Shown: positions 22,866 to 34,029 of the stretch, in pieces
How positions within the stretch are numbered: position 1 is the stretch's first letter
Layout: every line of letters starts with the position of its first letter
NCBI GenBank assembly: GCA_037176725.1
Contig: JAZBRS010000044.1
Coordinates: forward strand, 4,650,001 to 4,714,000
From: Posidonia oceanica
Lineage: Eukaryota; Streptophyta; Magnoliopsida; Alismatales; Posidoniaceae
DNA: 64,000 nucleotides
Direction of reading: 5' to 3'
Position numbers and translations under genes: made by a program
Notes under the pieces: model-generated
What the model was told of the DNA's origin: nothing
Databases searched by the model: none
The model's input: only the letters and a program-made list of their open reading frames with translations

Positions 22866-25276
22866 GGGCAGTGGTTAATTCAATTAAAACATGTAAATAA
22901 GACATTTTTTCTTTCCATACTCTGTTTTCCTTTATTTTTTTCTTTATTTGGTATCTATTGCTAAGTTAGATTATAGAATAAAATAAATAAAAGTGACTGA
23001 TGAGTGTGGACTATACCTAATAACTTAGAGTATTAAGCAGAACTGCCAAAATATTACCTAAGGTTTCCTAAGCAGAGACCGTGACACCCAGGGAAGGTCC
23101 AACCACTGGTTGTAACAACCTAAAGCCATCTTTAGATCCGTGGGAGTTACATACAATACACCCTTAATTTGCATGCCAAAATCTAGAAAGAATCAAAGAC
23201 CAAGTCCTAGCCAAGGAAAGAAAGTTGCATCCTAAATAGAAAAGGAACTGAACAACTAAGGTAACCTCAACCTTGTCCTGTCTGCACATACACTTGCATA
23301 GGGAGGTAAGAGAAAGACAAGCTCGGAGCAGAGGCTTATGGTACGAACCGCTTGCCAATTAACTTAGAAAGCGTCTAGAAAAGATGGTAGTAAAAACTGC
23401 CCAAACAGAGAGGAAAGAAGGTAGCAAAGAAGCTGTCCAAGTGAGGAACAAATGAAAAGAGACGGTAAAAGAAACTGTCCAACTAAAAGAGGTCAGCATA
23501 GAGTTGTCCAAAGAGCGGAAAATGAACATGGCAAAAGCTGTCCATGAATCTAAAGCATAAATCCTAGAAAGATGCATTAAGGGCCGAGGAAAGGCAAGTG
23601 GAATTCAAGACTTGAGCCAAACTCGAGAGCTTACTATGCTTCAAACCTCCTCTACCTATCTCACTCATAGACAACGGGCAGGGAATCCTAGAAGTTCAGG
23701 GACTGATTAAACGAAGGAAACAACAATCAAACCAAGGCTAATATGAGGTTCTGAGTTCTCAAAAGACTAGGCATGTTAGAAGGGAAAGCTCTCTCACCCT
23801 AGATAATACTAGGCAATGCTGCAAAAGCTGTGAGTAGACAGTTGTGACTGCACTCATCAATCCAAAAAATACCAAAAAAAAAAAATAGAAAAATCAAAAA
23901 CACCAAAGAAATTAGAAAATTCAAAATCCAAAAATCAGAAATCCCAAAATACCAAAAAAAAATCAAAAACACCAAAGAATCAAAAAATTAGAAAATCCAA
24001 GAAAACCAACCAAAAAGAAGTACCATCCACCCTACATACAAGTGAAAACTTAGTAAGTAGGAAAATTGGAATTAGTCTGGCCGGTGATGCAACAATCATT
24101 TCACCTCGGATTCAGAGTCAACGTCCTACTCAAGCGTGCCTCACGGCTTGGGTGCGTTTTCTCAACAAAGACATTGCTTTTGCAATAATCTTTAGAGCAT
24201 CTACAGATGACTCACAATTGGCGTCTACTGGGCTCCGATTTTCCATCTCTCAGCTGAGGCCAGGACTAATTCCCTCCACTTAGTTCCCAAGCATGTTGAT
24301 TAAGGGATTACTATATCTCATACACAAGTATAACTTAGTCAAATCGCTCTAGGAACTGGGAAAGGTTCACCTACGATTACTAACTTCTTTTGTTAAGTGT
24401 GCAGGTATAAAGCTTACAACATAAAGAATGAGCTCATGCCTAAGGGGCTCATATAGTGTGCAAAGGCACACCCACTTTGACTAAAAGGCAAACCCCGATT
24501 TGGCAAAGGAAGGGTTCACTCCCTCACCCGGTTCTCTAATCATAGAACTCCTTTATTTGCCAAGTCAAGCTGTGGGACGACAGTCCTTTCCCAAGAGTAC
24601 TGGTCACACTCGAGGACGGAAAACACTTGACCACAACAAATTGCATTCATTCATTTTGCATATGTCCATATGGTTTGGGAACAACCGTACCCCGCCGGCC
24701 TAACCTAGCATATGGACCATTCATTGCATCGTATGTTGCATTTATCATTGTTTGCTTGAATCATGCATCCACACATTTTCTCATATCATTGGAAGTGGAG
24801 CACGGACGGAGCCAAATGTTCTTCAAGAGTGTTAGAAACCCTTAGGACATGTGATTCTCCTAGAGCCAACCTAGTTCCTACCAATCCTTCTATCAATTCC
24901 AATCCAAGTAAAATCTCAAACATGACGCCACAAGAGCACTCCTTTTCGATCGTGTAAAGGTCCTGCCCCACGATTTCCTCCCTACCTTCTATCCTGTTGA
25001 AGTACATCTCTACATGGTTGACCTAGTCTTGACATCGGTTGCGACAAATAGCCCCGACTTGACCCCTCCATGCCTGAGTCTTCAATATGATGGCAATTAA
25101 TCGAACCACCTGACCGTTTGGTAATCTCCCGACACCAAGTCAGTTCACCCCTTCTTCCTTTTTTTATTATCTTCCTTCATCCCTTGTGGAGGATTGTTTG
25201 AGGTGGAGCTCCCTTTTTCAGGAAATGCTCAATGGGACATTCGTTCTAACCTTGAACTTGATTTAGGAAAAACTCC
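22866..25276 (+). other. B post-gag region, non-coding
   Basis: No gene seen. It contains repeated AAGCTGTCC/AAACTGTCC words (23390-23560), also present in A (32440-32520); an A-rich stretch of AAAATCAAAAACACC units (23865-24005); and a GC-balanced tail before the polypurine tract. Reading frames are short and unrelated to known families. Confidence 0.7.
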
Positions 25277-25289
25277 AAGGAGGGGCATC
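25277..25289 (+). other. Polypurine tract of B
   Basis: AAGGAGGGGCATC immediately before the 3' LTR; near-identical to A (40024-40037). Confidence 0.8.
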
Positions 25290-26795
25290 TGTAGATATCC
25301 TATTTTCACATTTCCCAGAGTTCATAGAGGACAGGGACTTCTGAGGCACCAAAGATCACATGTTTAAGGCTTAACAACACATTTTCCAGATCTTCCTTGA
25401 TTTCTTCAAAGTGTCACATGATCCTACCTTGACTCAGGTTGTTAGCTGTGGTAGAGCCAACTCACTCAGACTCGTGGCAAGTCCAAGTACCCTAAATATC
25501 CTTTATTTCTACTCAGATTCGTGGCAGATTTGAGTTAACAGAAATGCCTTCTTGATTTCATAGACTATCTGTAGTTTCCCGGCCTTCTATCTTGTTTCTC
25601 TGGCCAAAACCTGGAAAATAGGACTGGAAATGACCTGAGCTTATTAGTTACCAGCTGAGGAGGCGACCATGATTGGCGCCCTTTCAGCAGGTGACTAGGA
25701 CAGATGTCCTTCCAACAGGCGTGCTCCTTAGTAACCAATTGAGGAGGTGACCCAGCTAGGCACCCCATCAGCAGGCGACTAAGCTTGGCGTCATCCAAAG
25801 GGGCGACTAACAGTCATAACCGCTCTGACAGTTGCTTTTCCACGGTCAATTCCCACTAACCCCTCAACCTTTAGGCGCCACCTCAACAGGCGACTAGACG
25901 ATTGCGGAACTGCCTCGGTCTTCCCCACGATCCTTGACCATTAGGCGCCACTCCAACCGACGACTAATGATTGTGGTTCCCGTCAACCAAATTTCTACGG
26001 TTTTCTCCACGTTTGATTGGCGGTTGCTAGCCTTAGTCGCCTATCCATGCGGCGACTGACTATAACTGCTAATTTTTCTAGAAATTTCTATGTGTTAACC
26101 ACCCACACCCCTTGGAGTCTATAAATAGACTCCGTGGGTCAGTGTTTGAACCTTCGGTCATTCTTGGAGAGAGCCCCCCTTAGTCAGGTCAGAAAGAAAT
26201 CTTCTGTAGGTTTTAGGTTTCTGAGCTTCCACCTTCAAACAGTTAGAGTTTCCAAACCAGAAACCCTAGTCTCCACCCTCTATCCAGAGAGAAACCCAAC
26301 TCAGATCCCAGAGATCACTACATCCCAAGATCCCAGAGATCCTGAGCCAAGGCAGAGCTCCGACCGTGCCTCCACTTCTACTCCATTGCAAACAGCACGA
26401 GGGTGAAGGGAGTATTCTTCCAATCTAATTTCCCATTTCATATTGCATTCCTTAAAATAGGACCCATAGCATATGCATGCGGGGAACCACCCCCTAGTTA
26501 GTATTAGATTTAATTGCTTATGTTACTTTCTGTCTACTTTTATTAACATTTACTACACTTGAACTAATATAGATCTTTTTCATTTTGCTTTGGAAGGGAA
26601 GGAAAACGCTTACGTAGCACGAGGAGGCCGCTAGACGACATCCAGCCGTCGATCTAGTGGTCCGAGGACCCACATCTTCACAATCTCCCCTAGGTGTCTT
26701 GTCTACCCAAAGGCGAGTGGTGATCACAACAAAGCTGTCGACGTACGTGGAAGCGCCGGCATCTTCATCTTCAGCACCCCAAAAATCCATCCACA
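25290..26795 (+). mobile_element. B 3' LTR (1506 bp)
   Basis: Begins TGTAGATATCCTATTTTCAC and ends AAAATCCATCCACA. It is near-identical to the 5' LTR with scattered C/T and A/G differences; TATAAATAG at 26120-26128. Confidence 0.93.
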
Positions 26796-26876
26796 GTATC
26801 GATGAATGATACCAGGGGACAGTTGAAGCGCCCATGGCATCAAAATGTAAGGTGGAGACAAAACTAATGAATTTGT
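26796..26876 (-). mobile_element. Element H interior, 81-bp fragment between B and A
   Basis: Starts with the B target duplication GTATC and continues GATGAATGATACCAGGGGAC, a phrase repeated in H (41497-41515) and D (58736-58755). It ends with TTTGT, the duplication for A, and H continues at 41279. Confidence 0.85.
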
Positions 26877-27036
26877 TGTAGATACCCTGTTTTGGCACTC
26901 CCTTCATGATAGTGTAGTCTGTTGCATTAGGCCACCTCTAGAAGCTCTTTGCCCAACTCAAGTACTCTCAACTAACTTATTGACACTTGTCCCTGTGATT
27001 GAGAGGCCAGAATTAGCAAGTTTTGCATTTGAGTGT

Positions 27037-27094
27037 GTTGGAAGTTGGCTAGTCTAGCGTCCAACGTTGGACGCTGTGAATAATGGCGTCCAAC
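27037..27094. repeat. Type-1 dyad module, A U3
   Basis: GTTGGAAGT (27037), GCGTCCAAC (27057), GTTGGACGC (27066), GCGTCCAAC (27086); both spacers are 11 nt; 58 bp in all. The centre is the perfect palindrome GCGTCCAACGTTGGACGC. Repeated in the 3' LTR at about 40198-40255. Confidence 0.9.
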
Positions 27095-27267
27095 AACCTG
27101 GTTTTCTGTTTCCCCAAACTTGCCATATTTGGCTGAAATCAAATTTCATGTTTTTCCTCTACCAAGGGTCCTTTGACCAGTCAAGGCCTTAATTGGCTTT
27201 AATGGTCATTAATTAGCCACTTATTGAGGAATATTCTTTGATCCTGGCATCTTTGCCTCGGAGGGTC

Positions 27268-27325
27268 GTTAGACGGTGCATACTCCAGCGTCCAACGTTG
27301 GACGCTGTAACGGTCAGCGTCCAAC
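27268..27325. repeat. Type-1 dyad module, A U3, proximal to TATA
   Basis: GTTAGACGG (27268), GCGTCCAAC (27288), GTTGGACGC (27297), GCGTCCAAC (27317), 11-nt spacers. It ends 63 bp upstream of the TATA box. Repeated in the 3' LTR at about 40429-40486. Confidence 0.9.
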
Positions 27326-27388
27326 ACCTCTGAAACAGGAAAGTTGCTGACTTGGCCTTTGTATCCTTATTTGTTCCTCCCCCGCTTC

Positions 27389-27396
27389 TATAAAAG
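27389..27396 (+). promoter_or_regulatory. TATA box, A 5' LTR
   Basis: TATAAAAG in a short GC-containing context; same at 40550-40557. Confidence 0.8.
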
Positions 27397-28114
27397 CAGG
27401 GGTACCCCACTGGGATTGGGGACGGATCTGGGAGGGATTTCGAAGGGATTTTCGAGAGAGAAACACAATTTTGAGAAGAATTAGTGAGAGCAAGTAGAAA
27501 GTGTTTTGAGCTCGAATCTCGAGAGAAGTTATGTGGAGAAAGAGTTTTTTGAGAGAGCTTGAGTCATCCTCTGTCATCAGTGACATCATGTCGACACTTC
27601 TTGCATTCCATGCATAGACAAAAGGGGGCTTTCTTTAGTTTTCCTTTTCTTTTCATATCATATGTTTAATTTTGTAGTATAGTAAAGCATTTCGTTTCAC
27701 ATATTGTTGTAGTTAGGCATTCATACTTAGTTGCAACCGGAGGGATAAAACCCCTCGGGTAAGTATTCCTCCTTTCATTCTATGTTAATTCTCAATTTGC
27801 TTTGAATCATATACTACACTTTATTAATCCGCATCCTTAAAATCTATTTTGGAAGGAAAAGAAGAAAAAGAAGAAACTCACCAAGCACGGGCACCCTTGG
27901 GCAACGCTGGCGTTGTCCCAAGGTAGCTGAACCCGCAACCATATCACATCTCCCTAAGGCGTCTCGAGGGCCGGCGAAAGCGAACCGAGAGCGGCGATCA
28001 CACCAATTCTATCACTTGTGGAGCGACGGAGTTGGATACAAGAAGGGGACCCCGGGAAAGAGCAAATAGAACCAAAACAAGCCTCTTCTCCTCCAAAACC
28101 CCATATCCACAGAT

Positions 28115-28131
28115 TGACGATCACGGTGGGA
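28115..28131 (+). other. Primer-binding site of A
   Basis: TGACGATCACGGTGGGA, 3 nt after the LTR, one change from the motif in A2, B and C. A splice-donor-like G/GTGAGT follows at 28156. Confidence 0.7.
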
Positions 28132-29345
28132 CGGCTAAAAGTGCCCCCGTGCTAGGTGAGTGTTCTCTTCTTCTTCTTTCTTTTCCTTTGCAATCTTTCT
28201 TTTACTTTTGCGGATTTTTTTCGAGGTCGTGGCGAAATTCCTCATAGTGTTTTGAGGCACCACGACCCTCTTAGTATTTGTTCTTTAATTATGCACTAAA
28301 AAGCATGCTTCTATCTCTTATTTAAATAAGTCTGGTCTGTCAGTGCGTTAAAAGCTGTGCTGGGCAGCGTCCAACATAGGACGCAGTCTGTTCCAGCGTC
28401 TTACGCCTCTGGCCAGTTTTCTATTTTTTCTTGCAATTTCTTCTGTTAGGTTTTTATATGTTGAAAAATGTATGCAACCACCCCTTTCTTTTGTTCTAAT
28501 TCTCGGGAATAAAGGGGTGTTTGAGTAAAAAAAAATCTCTTGTTCTAGTTTTATAAAAAAAATATCTCCTGTTTGTGTGTTGGATGCTAGTCGTGATTGC
28601 GTCTTACATAAAACACCACCACTTGTTGTGTCTTACACATCTGGACAGGATTCATTCTGTTTTTAAAATCTTCCTTTGTTTTCTTTTTATAACTGACCCA
28701 AGGAACGAGGTGTGAGGTGATCGGCTTTGCCGTAGGGATCGGAGCCTTAATACTTGGGTGCTTTTCAAAAATCCAAATAAAACTCGAGTTTTTCATGTGA
28801 CTTGTATCGCCCTTGATTGGGAACTAATTTGATTGAGTCTCTTCTTGGATTACACAAAATAACCACTTAAATCCTGAGCACCTTTGTTACAAAGGACTTA
28901 AGAGACGTGTTTGTGTTGTCACTTGCTTTCAGAAGGGGCACTCTTCTTTCCCTTGCTCTATGTGAAATTAAGTTAGAATCCCAAGTCTAGATTTATATTC
29001 CTTCCCCTCCCTTTTGGTGGTTTGTTTATCTTGATTGTTATTATACGCGAGAGACCCGATCAATTCTGAGTACGTTGAGCTCTACCTCTATGGGGTAGGG
29101 ACCTAAGTGTGCTCAGGCTCCCCAAAGATTCTCAGGAGTTGAGATAGGGGCAGTACCAAAGAAGAGAAATATTTTGTCCTGTTTGTGAGGATCCATAGAC
29201 AACCCACGAAGGCAAACCATACCCAAGCCTTAAGGAACCTTGAGAGTCATGCAGGTTTAAAACACTAATAACAAAGCGAAATCCAAAAATCAAAACTTTT
29301 AATCACTGTTTGAAAGTGTTTTTGTGCAGCTCTCTGTTACATGGT

Positions 29346-29403
29346 GTTGGACGCTATAACTATCTGCGTCCTACGTTGGACGCAGAAAATATACGCGCCC
29401 AAC
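29346..29403. repeat. Type-1 dyad module in A leader
   Basis: GTTGGACGC/GCGTCCTAC and GTTGGACGC/GCGCCCAAC with 11-nt AT-rich spacers; exactly 58 bp. Confidence 0.85.
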
Positions 29404-29881
29404 ACATTGTCTGTTTATTCCTTTCATTGCTTGATTATTTGGTGGAATTATTGGATGCTGTAGGATGAATGTTTGATCAGGGGTTATAAACAAGTCATCT
29501 AAACTTTATCTTGAGTCCTTTTCTTTTTTTTAGATACATGTAGTAGGCTATAAAGAACTTTTGTAAGTCTTGTTGCTTTTCTTTCTTTTGTCTATCAAAG
29601 TGTAAGAGTTGTAATATTTTTCCCTTTACTAGCAAAAAAGAAAGAGAAAAATCAGAAAAGGAAAAAAGGAAAAAAGAAGCAAAAGAAAAAAAAAATCAGA
29701 AAGAAAGAAAAAAAAAGAGAAAAAAAAATCGGGAAAAAAAAGAAAAAAAGAGAAAAAGAAAAAGAGAAAGTCCTTGTATGGTCCTGTGATCCTCAAGAGC
29801 ACAGGGATTTTGTTCATTAAGAAATATCTCTCAAAGGAACAATTGGTGGCACAAAGACCAGTTCAGCAGACAACTTAAAGT

Positions 29882-29939
29882 GTTGGACGCTTTTGGGATA
29901 ACCGTCCAACATAGGACGGTATCTCTTCTAGCGTCCTAC
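29882..29939. repeat. Type-1 dyad module in A leader
   Basis: GTTGGACGC/CCGTCCAAC and ATAGGACGG/GCGTCCTAC, 11-nt spacers, 58 bp. Confidence 0.85.
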
Positions 29940-30102
29940 ACTGTCATTTTTACTTCAGAGCCAATTAGCACATTAGCTGCTTGCCATTTGCCAAGATTAT
30001 ATCTAAAAATATAAGGAGTGTGTTCCAGGGAGTTGTGGTAGTCATTTCTGCATAGTCAAGCATTGATTGCATTGGTTAAACCAACCAACAGTAGACAGGG
30101 GT

Positions 30103-30160
30103 GTTGGACGCTATTTGTTCTTGCGTCATACATTGGACGCTACTAGTATCTACGTCCTAC
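30103..30160. repeat. Type-1 dyad module just before A gag
   Basis: GTTGGACGC/GCGTCATAC and ATTGGACGC/ACGTCCTAC, 11-nt spacers, 58 bp; ends 38 bp before the gag ATG. Confidence 0.85.
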
Positions 30161-30198
30161 ACTTACTGTAACTGAACTTAAGCAGAAGCGAAGAAAAG

Positions 30199-31737
30199 TT
30201 GAGCCAAATGTCTGAATCCAAAAGTAGCTACACAGATACAGATAGCATGCCCGAGGAGGAACCCATCATGAGGTTATTCGATCCAACCACTAGAGAGGAA
30301 CTGGATCTCAACTCAGCCCAATATCAAGTATTGTGTCGCTTCCTTTACAATGATAACAATCATCTCGGTTCATTAAATCAAGAGGATCTCCATCAAGGTC
30401 AACACTTCCTTGGTAAAAGACTACGAAGGTCTGTTGCGGGCCACGTCCCTAAAAATTTGTGCCAAAGACAACACGAAGTTGCGCCGTTGGATAACCAACA
30501 CCAGGGGCAGGAAAACTACTCACTAAGAGGATTCCGAGAAAGGTCAAATCCTTTGTTCGTTGAGCAGCCACAGCAGCAGTCACATGGCAAAGGAGCCAAT
30601 CCATTATTCTCCAACCAACTAGAGCAGAGTTACCAGTTTCCTCTTCAGCCGGGTATGAATATACAAGGTGAAAATCGACAGCTGCATGCCAATCAAATAT
30701 CAAATTCTCATACTCATGGCGGGCTCAGCAATTTAGTAGAAATGAGGAAGGTCTTAAATTCCTTAGGGGTTCAGACACAGGCTCCCCCAACTTTTGACAT
30801 GGGCAAATTCCCACCATTTCAACTTCGTCCTGGCTTCAAGTATTCAAAGACGCCTAAGTTTGATGGGACCACCAACCCACAAACCCACATCATCTGGTTT
30901 CAAATGGAGTCAGCTCCGTACTTTCATGACTTGGGGTTCATCATTCACTTTTTCTTCTATTCATTGGAAGGCGAACCCATGGATTAGTTCCTTACCCTCT
31001 CTGGAGCCGACCTTAGCAGCTTCAACAAGATCAAGGAGTGCTTCTTGACCAAATATCAACACAAGATCGAGTTGAAGCCAACCTTTCATAACTTGAGCAG
31101 GGAGACCATTAAGCCGGGTGAAGAATGGGTCACCTTTGCAAATATATGGTGGGAGATGGCTGCCAAATTAGGCCTAGACATCCTGGAAAGACAAGTTATC
31201 CAGACATTGATTGCAAATGCTATTGGTCCAATGAAAAGGGGGTTGGCAAATGCCTATTGCCCTTCTGTAACTGCACTCTACGAGGTAGCTGGTTCTGTAA
31301 AGGAAAATATGCATGAATTTCAGAAGATAGAGGGCGATACTGAGTCCGTTCTTCAAGTTGCGAAGCAACAAGATTCTCCTCTTCAAGATTACCGGCAGAA
31401 TGGCAGCCGCTTTGGAAAAGATGGCAACGCTAGGGGCAACTACCATCATACAGCTCCACAACAGCAGTCCAAGAGACCAAAGCGCACAAGTTATCCTCCT
31501 ATCCCGGTCACGCTGATGGACATGTTTGCAGAAATGATAGAAGCCCGAGCAATCGACCTCCCGCCCCGAAGACCTGAAGGGGCGAACTGTGACAGAAGCA
31601 AATATTGCCAGTACCACAGGAGACGTGGGCACAATTTATAAGACTGCTGGGTCTTTAAAGACATCGTCTATGACCTGGTGGACGTAGACGTCTTCAATTG
31701 GGATGTATTGATAGAGAGGGCTCGGAAGCGCCATTAA
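30199..31737 (+). pseudogene. gag: gag of A, two internal stops
   Basis: A single frame of 513 codons from ATG 30199 to TAA 31735-31737. The first 190 residues are polar and Gln-rich. The gag domain follows (about 30800-31350) with RPGFKYSKTPKFDG and LEGEP, matching the B gag in layout. A C-terminal knuckle YCQYHRRRGH is at about 31603-31632. Stops: TAG at 30985, where the family has Trp, and TAA at 31639 between the knuckle histidine and its last cysteine. Without suppression no full capsid protein is made, so even the youngest element probably lacks its own Gag. No pol frame follows. Confidence 0.9.
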
Positions 31738-34029
31738 GACTAAAGCTTGCTTCTCAAGAGTCTCTACTGATGGAGGCTACACTAGGGGCATTTCCCCAAA
31801 GTGTTGTAAATAGACTTTTCCTTCCTTGTTTCTGTATTTGTTTCTGCTAAAATATACCTAAATAAAATATCTTTTAATAAACAAATGAGAAGAAGATTCA
31901 CCACCCAAGCCTGGGAACTTGAGAACCGAATTGGGACGGACCATACTTAGTGGTTGGGGCATATCCGGGCAATGCCTATTGTTTGGCCAGAGAGGATGGC
32001 ACTAGGCTCGAGTATCCCTGGAATGCGCTGTACCTCAAACAGTACTACCCTTGACATGCACACAGAGCCACTAGATTGCCTGTGCTTGAGGACCTGCTGT
32101 TTCCAAAGCCTAAGAGTCATACCTTAGCTTCACCCCACAAACACTATATGGGAGAAGGAAAGGAAATGATCCAACACTGAGATAGAGGCAAAATCATAAG
32201 GGGCCTCCTCCCAGTTCATGAATAACAAGTCGACACACATCCCTCGAGTCAGACATGTTACCCTAGTACAAATCGGGTAGGTGTCTAAGGCCAAAACCTA
32301 GAAGCGCAGAGAGAGGGGAGTGTACCAAATAAAAGAGTGTCTCGGTTCGTCAAGGAACGAGTATCCATTGACCGAGCATGCAAACGGGGTGAGACTACTT
32401 GCCAGAATACTCAGAAAGAAAACAAAAAAAAGGGGTCAGAAAAGAAGGCAGCAAAGAAGCTGTCTATGTGCAAGAAAAGAAAGAGAGTGGAAAAGAAGGC
32501 AGTAAAGAAGCTGTCCAGGAGTCAAAATAAAAAAAAAACTGGGAAAATACTGAGCGCAATAGGAGTCAACCTTGAACTGGGAGGGGTATAGGCTTCAAAA
32601 TCTTCAACTGACATCTTAGGATAGGACATGGACTTTCCTTCACCCACATCCCGCACCGTACACATTAGAGGCAAGGGGCAGAAGCCTAGGTCTAGGGGCA
32701 GTTAGGTGCCAAAGCAAGCCTGTAGTATCCATGGCTCTGAGATTGCACAAGGGACCAAACTGTCAAGGTTTTCCAAGCATGAGGTCTCCTATTTCCCAAC
32801 TTCTTGGAAGATTCTTCTTCTCCTACAAAAATCCAAAAAAATGATAAAACAAAAAATCCAAAAAAATGATAAAGTCTAAAATCCAAAAAATGATAAAGTC
32901 AAAAATCCAAAATCAAAAATCCAAAAAATGATAAAATCAAAAATCCAAAAAAAATCATAAAAACCAAAAATCCAAAAAATAAGCAAAAGATCAAAAAAGA
33001 AATATAGAGTAAGGGTAAAATATACCCAACCAACACCACCTCATGAAACTGATAGCAAATCTGGCCGATGATAAAAAAATCTAGGGCACTAGCGACTCCG
33101 CATCGCTTTTTGACCACTCCTATTCAGGACGGTCACTTGGTACTTGCTTGCGAGTCAATACCATCTTCATGTAGACAACAAATTTGAGGCCAGATTTATT
33201 ATCTTCCATCTAAGTTTATTTCAAGTAATATAAGTACATATCTATTTATTATTTTTTCCTTGGACTAGGGGCAAGGGGCACCCTAGATGGTCTAATATGA
33301 TTTTGTTTAAGTTCCTCTACAGAAAACTACTGATATATGTTGGACGTCCAACGTAGCAAAAAAAGAAAAAAATAAATAAGAGTTTATTAGATGCAATCTA
33401 TTCTTACGTCATACATTTGACGCAACCTGTTTTGGCATCCAACATAGCAAAAAAAGAGAAAAATAAATAAGAGTTGTTGGACGCTATCTTTTCTAGCATC
33501 CTATGTTAGTCACGTAGACAATTGCGTCCAACGTTTTTCAGCAACTTAAGTTGCTGAACTTTGCTCATGGCCCACCAAATCCGTGGATAAATTGCCAAAC
33601 CAATTTCTACCAGTTCCAGAGGCTTCTACAAGTTGAAATACACGTGTGGGCGTTGGTTTCATATTTTTTAGACCTCTGGGCCATCTAGAATCACCTCTTG
33701 TTGTTTACATTAAGTTATTAACTTGTTAAAGCGCCAACAGTCGCGGAATTCAGAATTAAAGCTCGCAGGTGAAAATTTTCTTCATAACTCTGTCATTTGC
33801 ATATTATTACACGTAATTAAGCTTGTTTCAAGTTAAATTGAATTAAAAGCCATTATTTGGAGGTGCTCCCCCGATTATTGGTTATCTTAGTTCATTTTCA
33901 ACTTAGAGAAAGGTAAAGGAAAAAGAAAACGTTTGACAAGTTTGTTAAGTGTGCAGAAAATCTTTATCATTTATAAATCTAAGTTTTCTACAATATCACC
34001 GCGGCATACCCCTGAGGTACAAGTGCGGT
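31738..34029 (+). other. A post-gag region, non-coding
   Basis: AAGAAGCTGTC repeats (32440-32520) shared with B, an A-rich array of AAAAATCCAAAAAATGATAA units (32826-32990), and a degenerate cluster of type-1 dyads (33338-33545; for example TTAGATGC, 11 nt, ACGTCATAC). No gene seen. Confidence 0.75.

Larger units (their letters stand above)
11518..26795 (+). mobile_element. Element B: gag-only LTR retrotransposon, 15.3 kb including nested S2
   Basis: Two similar LTRs (11518-13025 and 25290-26795) with TG...CA ends. The 5-bp flanks are GTATT (11513-11517) and GTATC (26796-26800), one mismatch. There is a primer site after the 5' LTR, a polypurine tract before the 3' LTR, and one decayed gag frame in between. 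The interior is about 6.5 kb once S2 is left out. No protease, reverse transcriptase, RNase H or integrase is visible, so it is probably non-autonomous. The LTRs differ at a few per cent of positions by eye, so the insertion is moderately old. Confidence 0.92.
26877..28111 (+). mobile_element. A 5' LTR (1235 bp)
   Basis: Begins TGTAGATACCCTGTTTTGGC and ends CCCCATATCCACA. TATAAAAG at 27389-27396; two type-1 modules upstream of it. Confidence 0.95.
28112..30198 (+). other. A leader, non-coding
   Basis: Holds the primer site, a donor-like site, a block matching the S1 insertion site (about 29090-29160), a purine-rich tract (29632-29770) and type-1 modules at about 28368-28408, 28578-28635, 29346-29403, 29882-29939 and 30103-30160. 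No gene. Confidence 0.8.
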
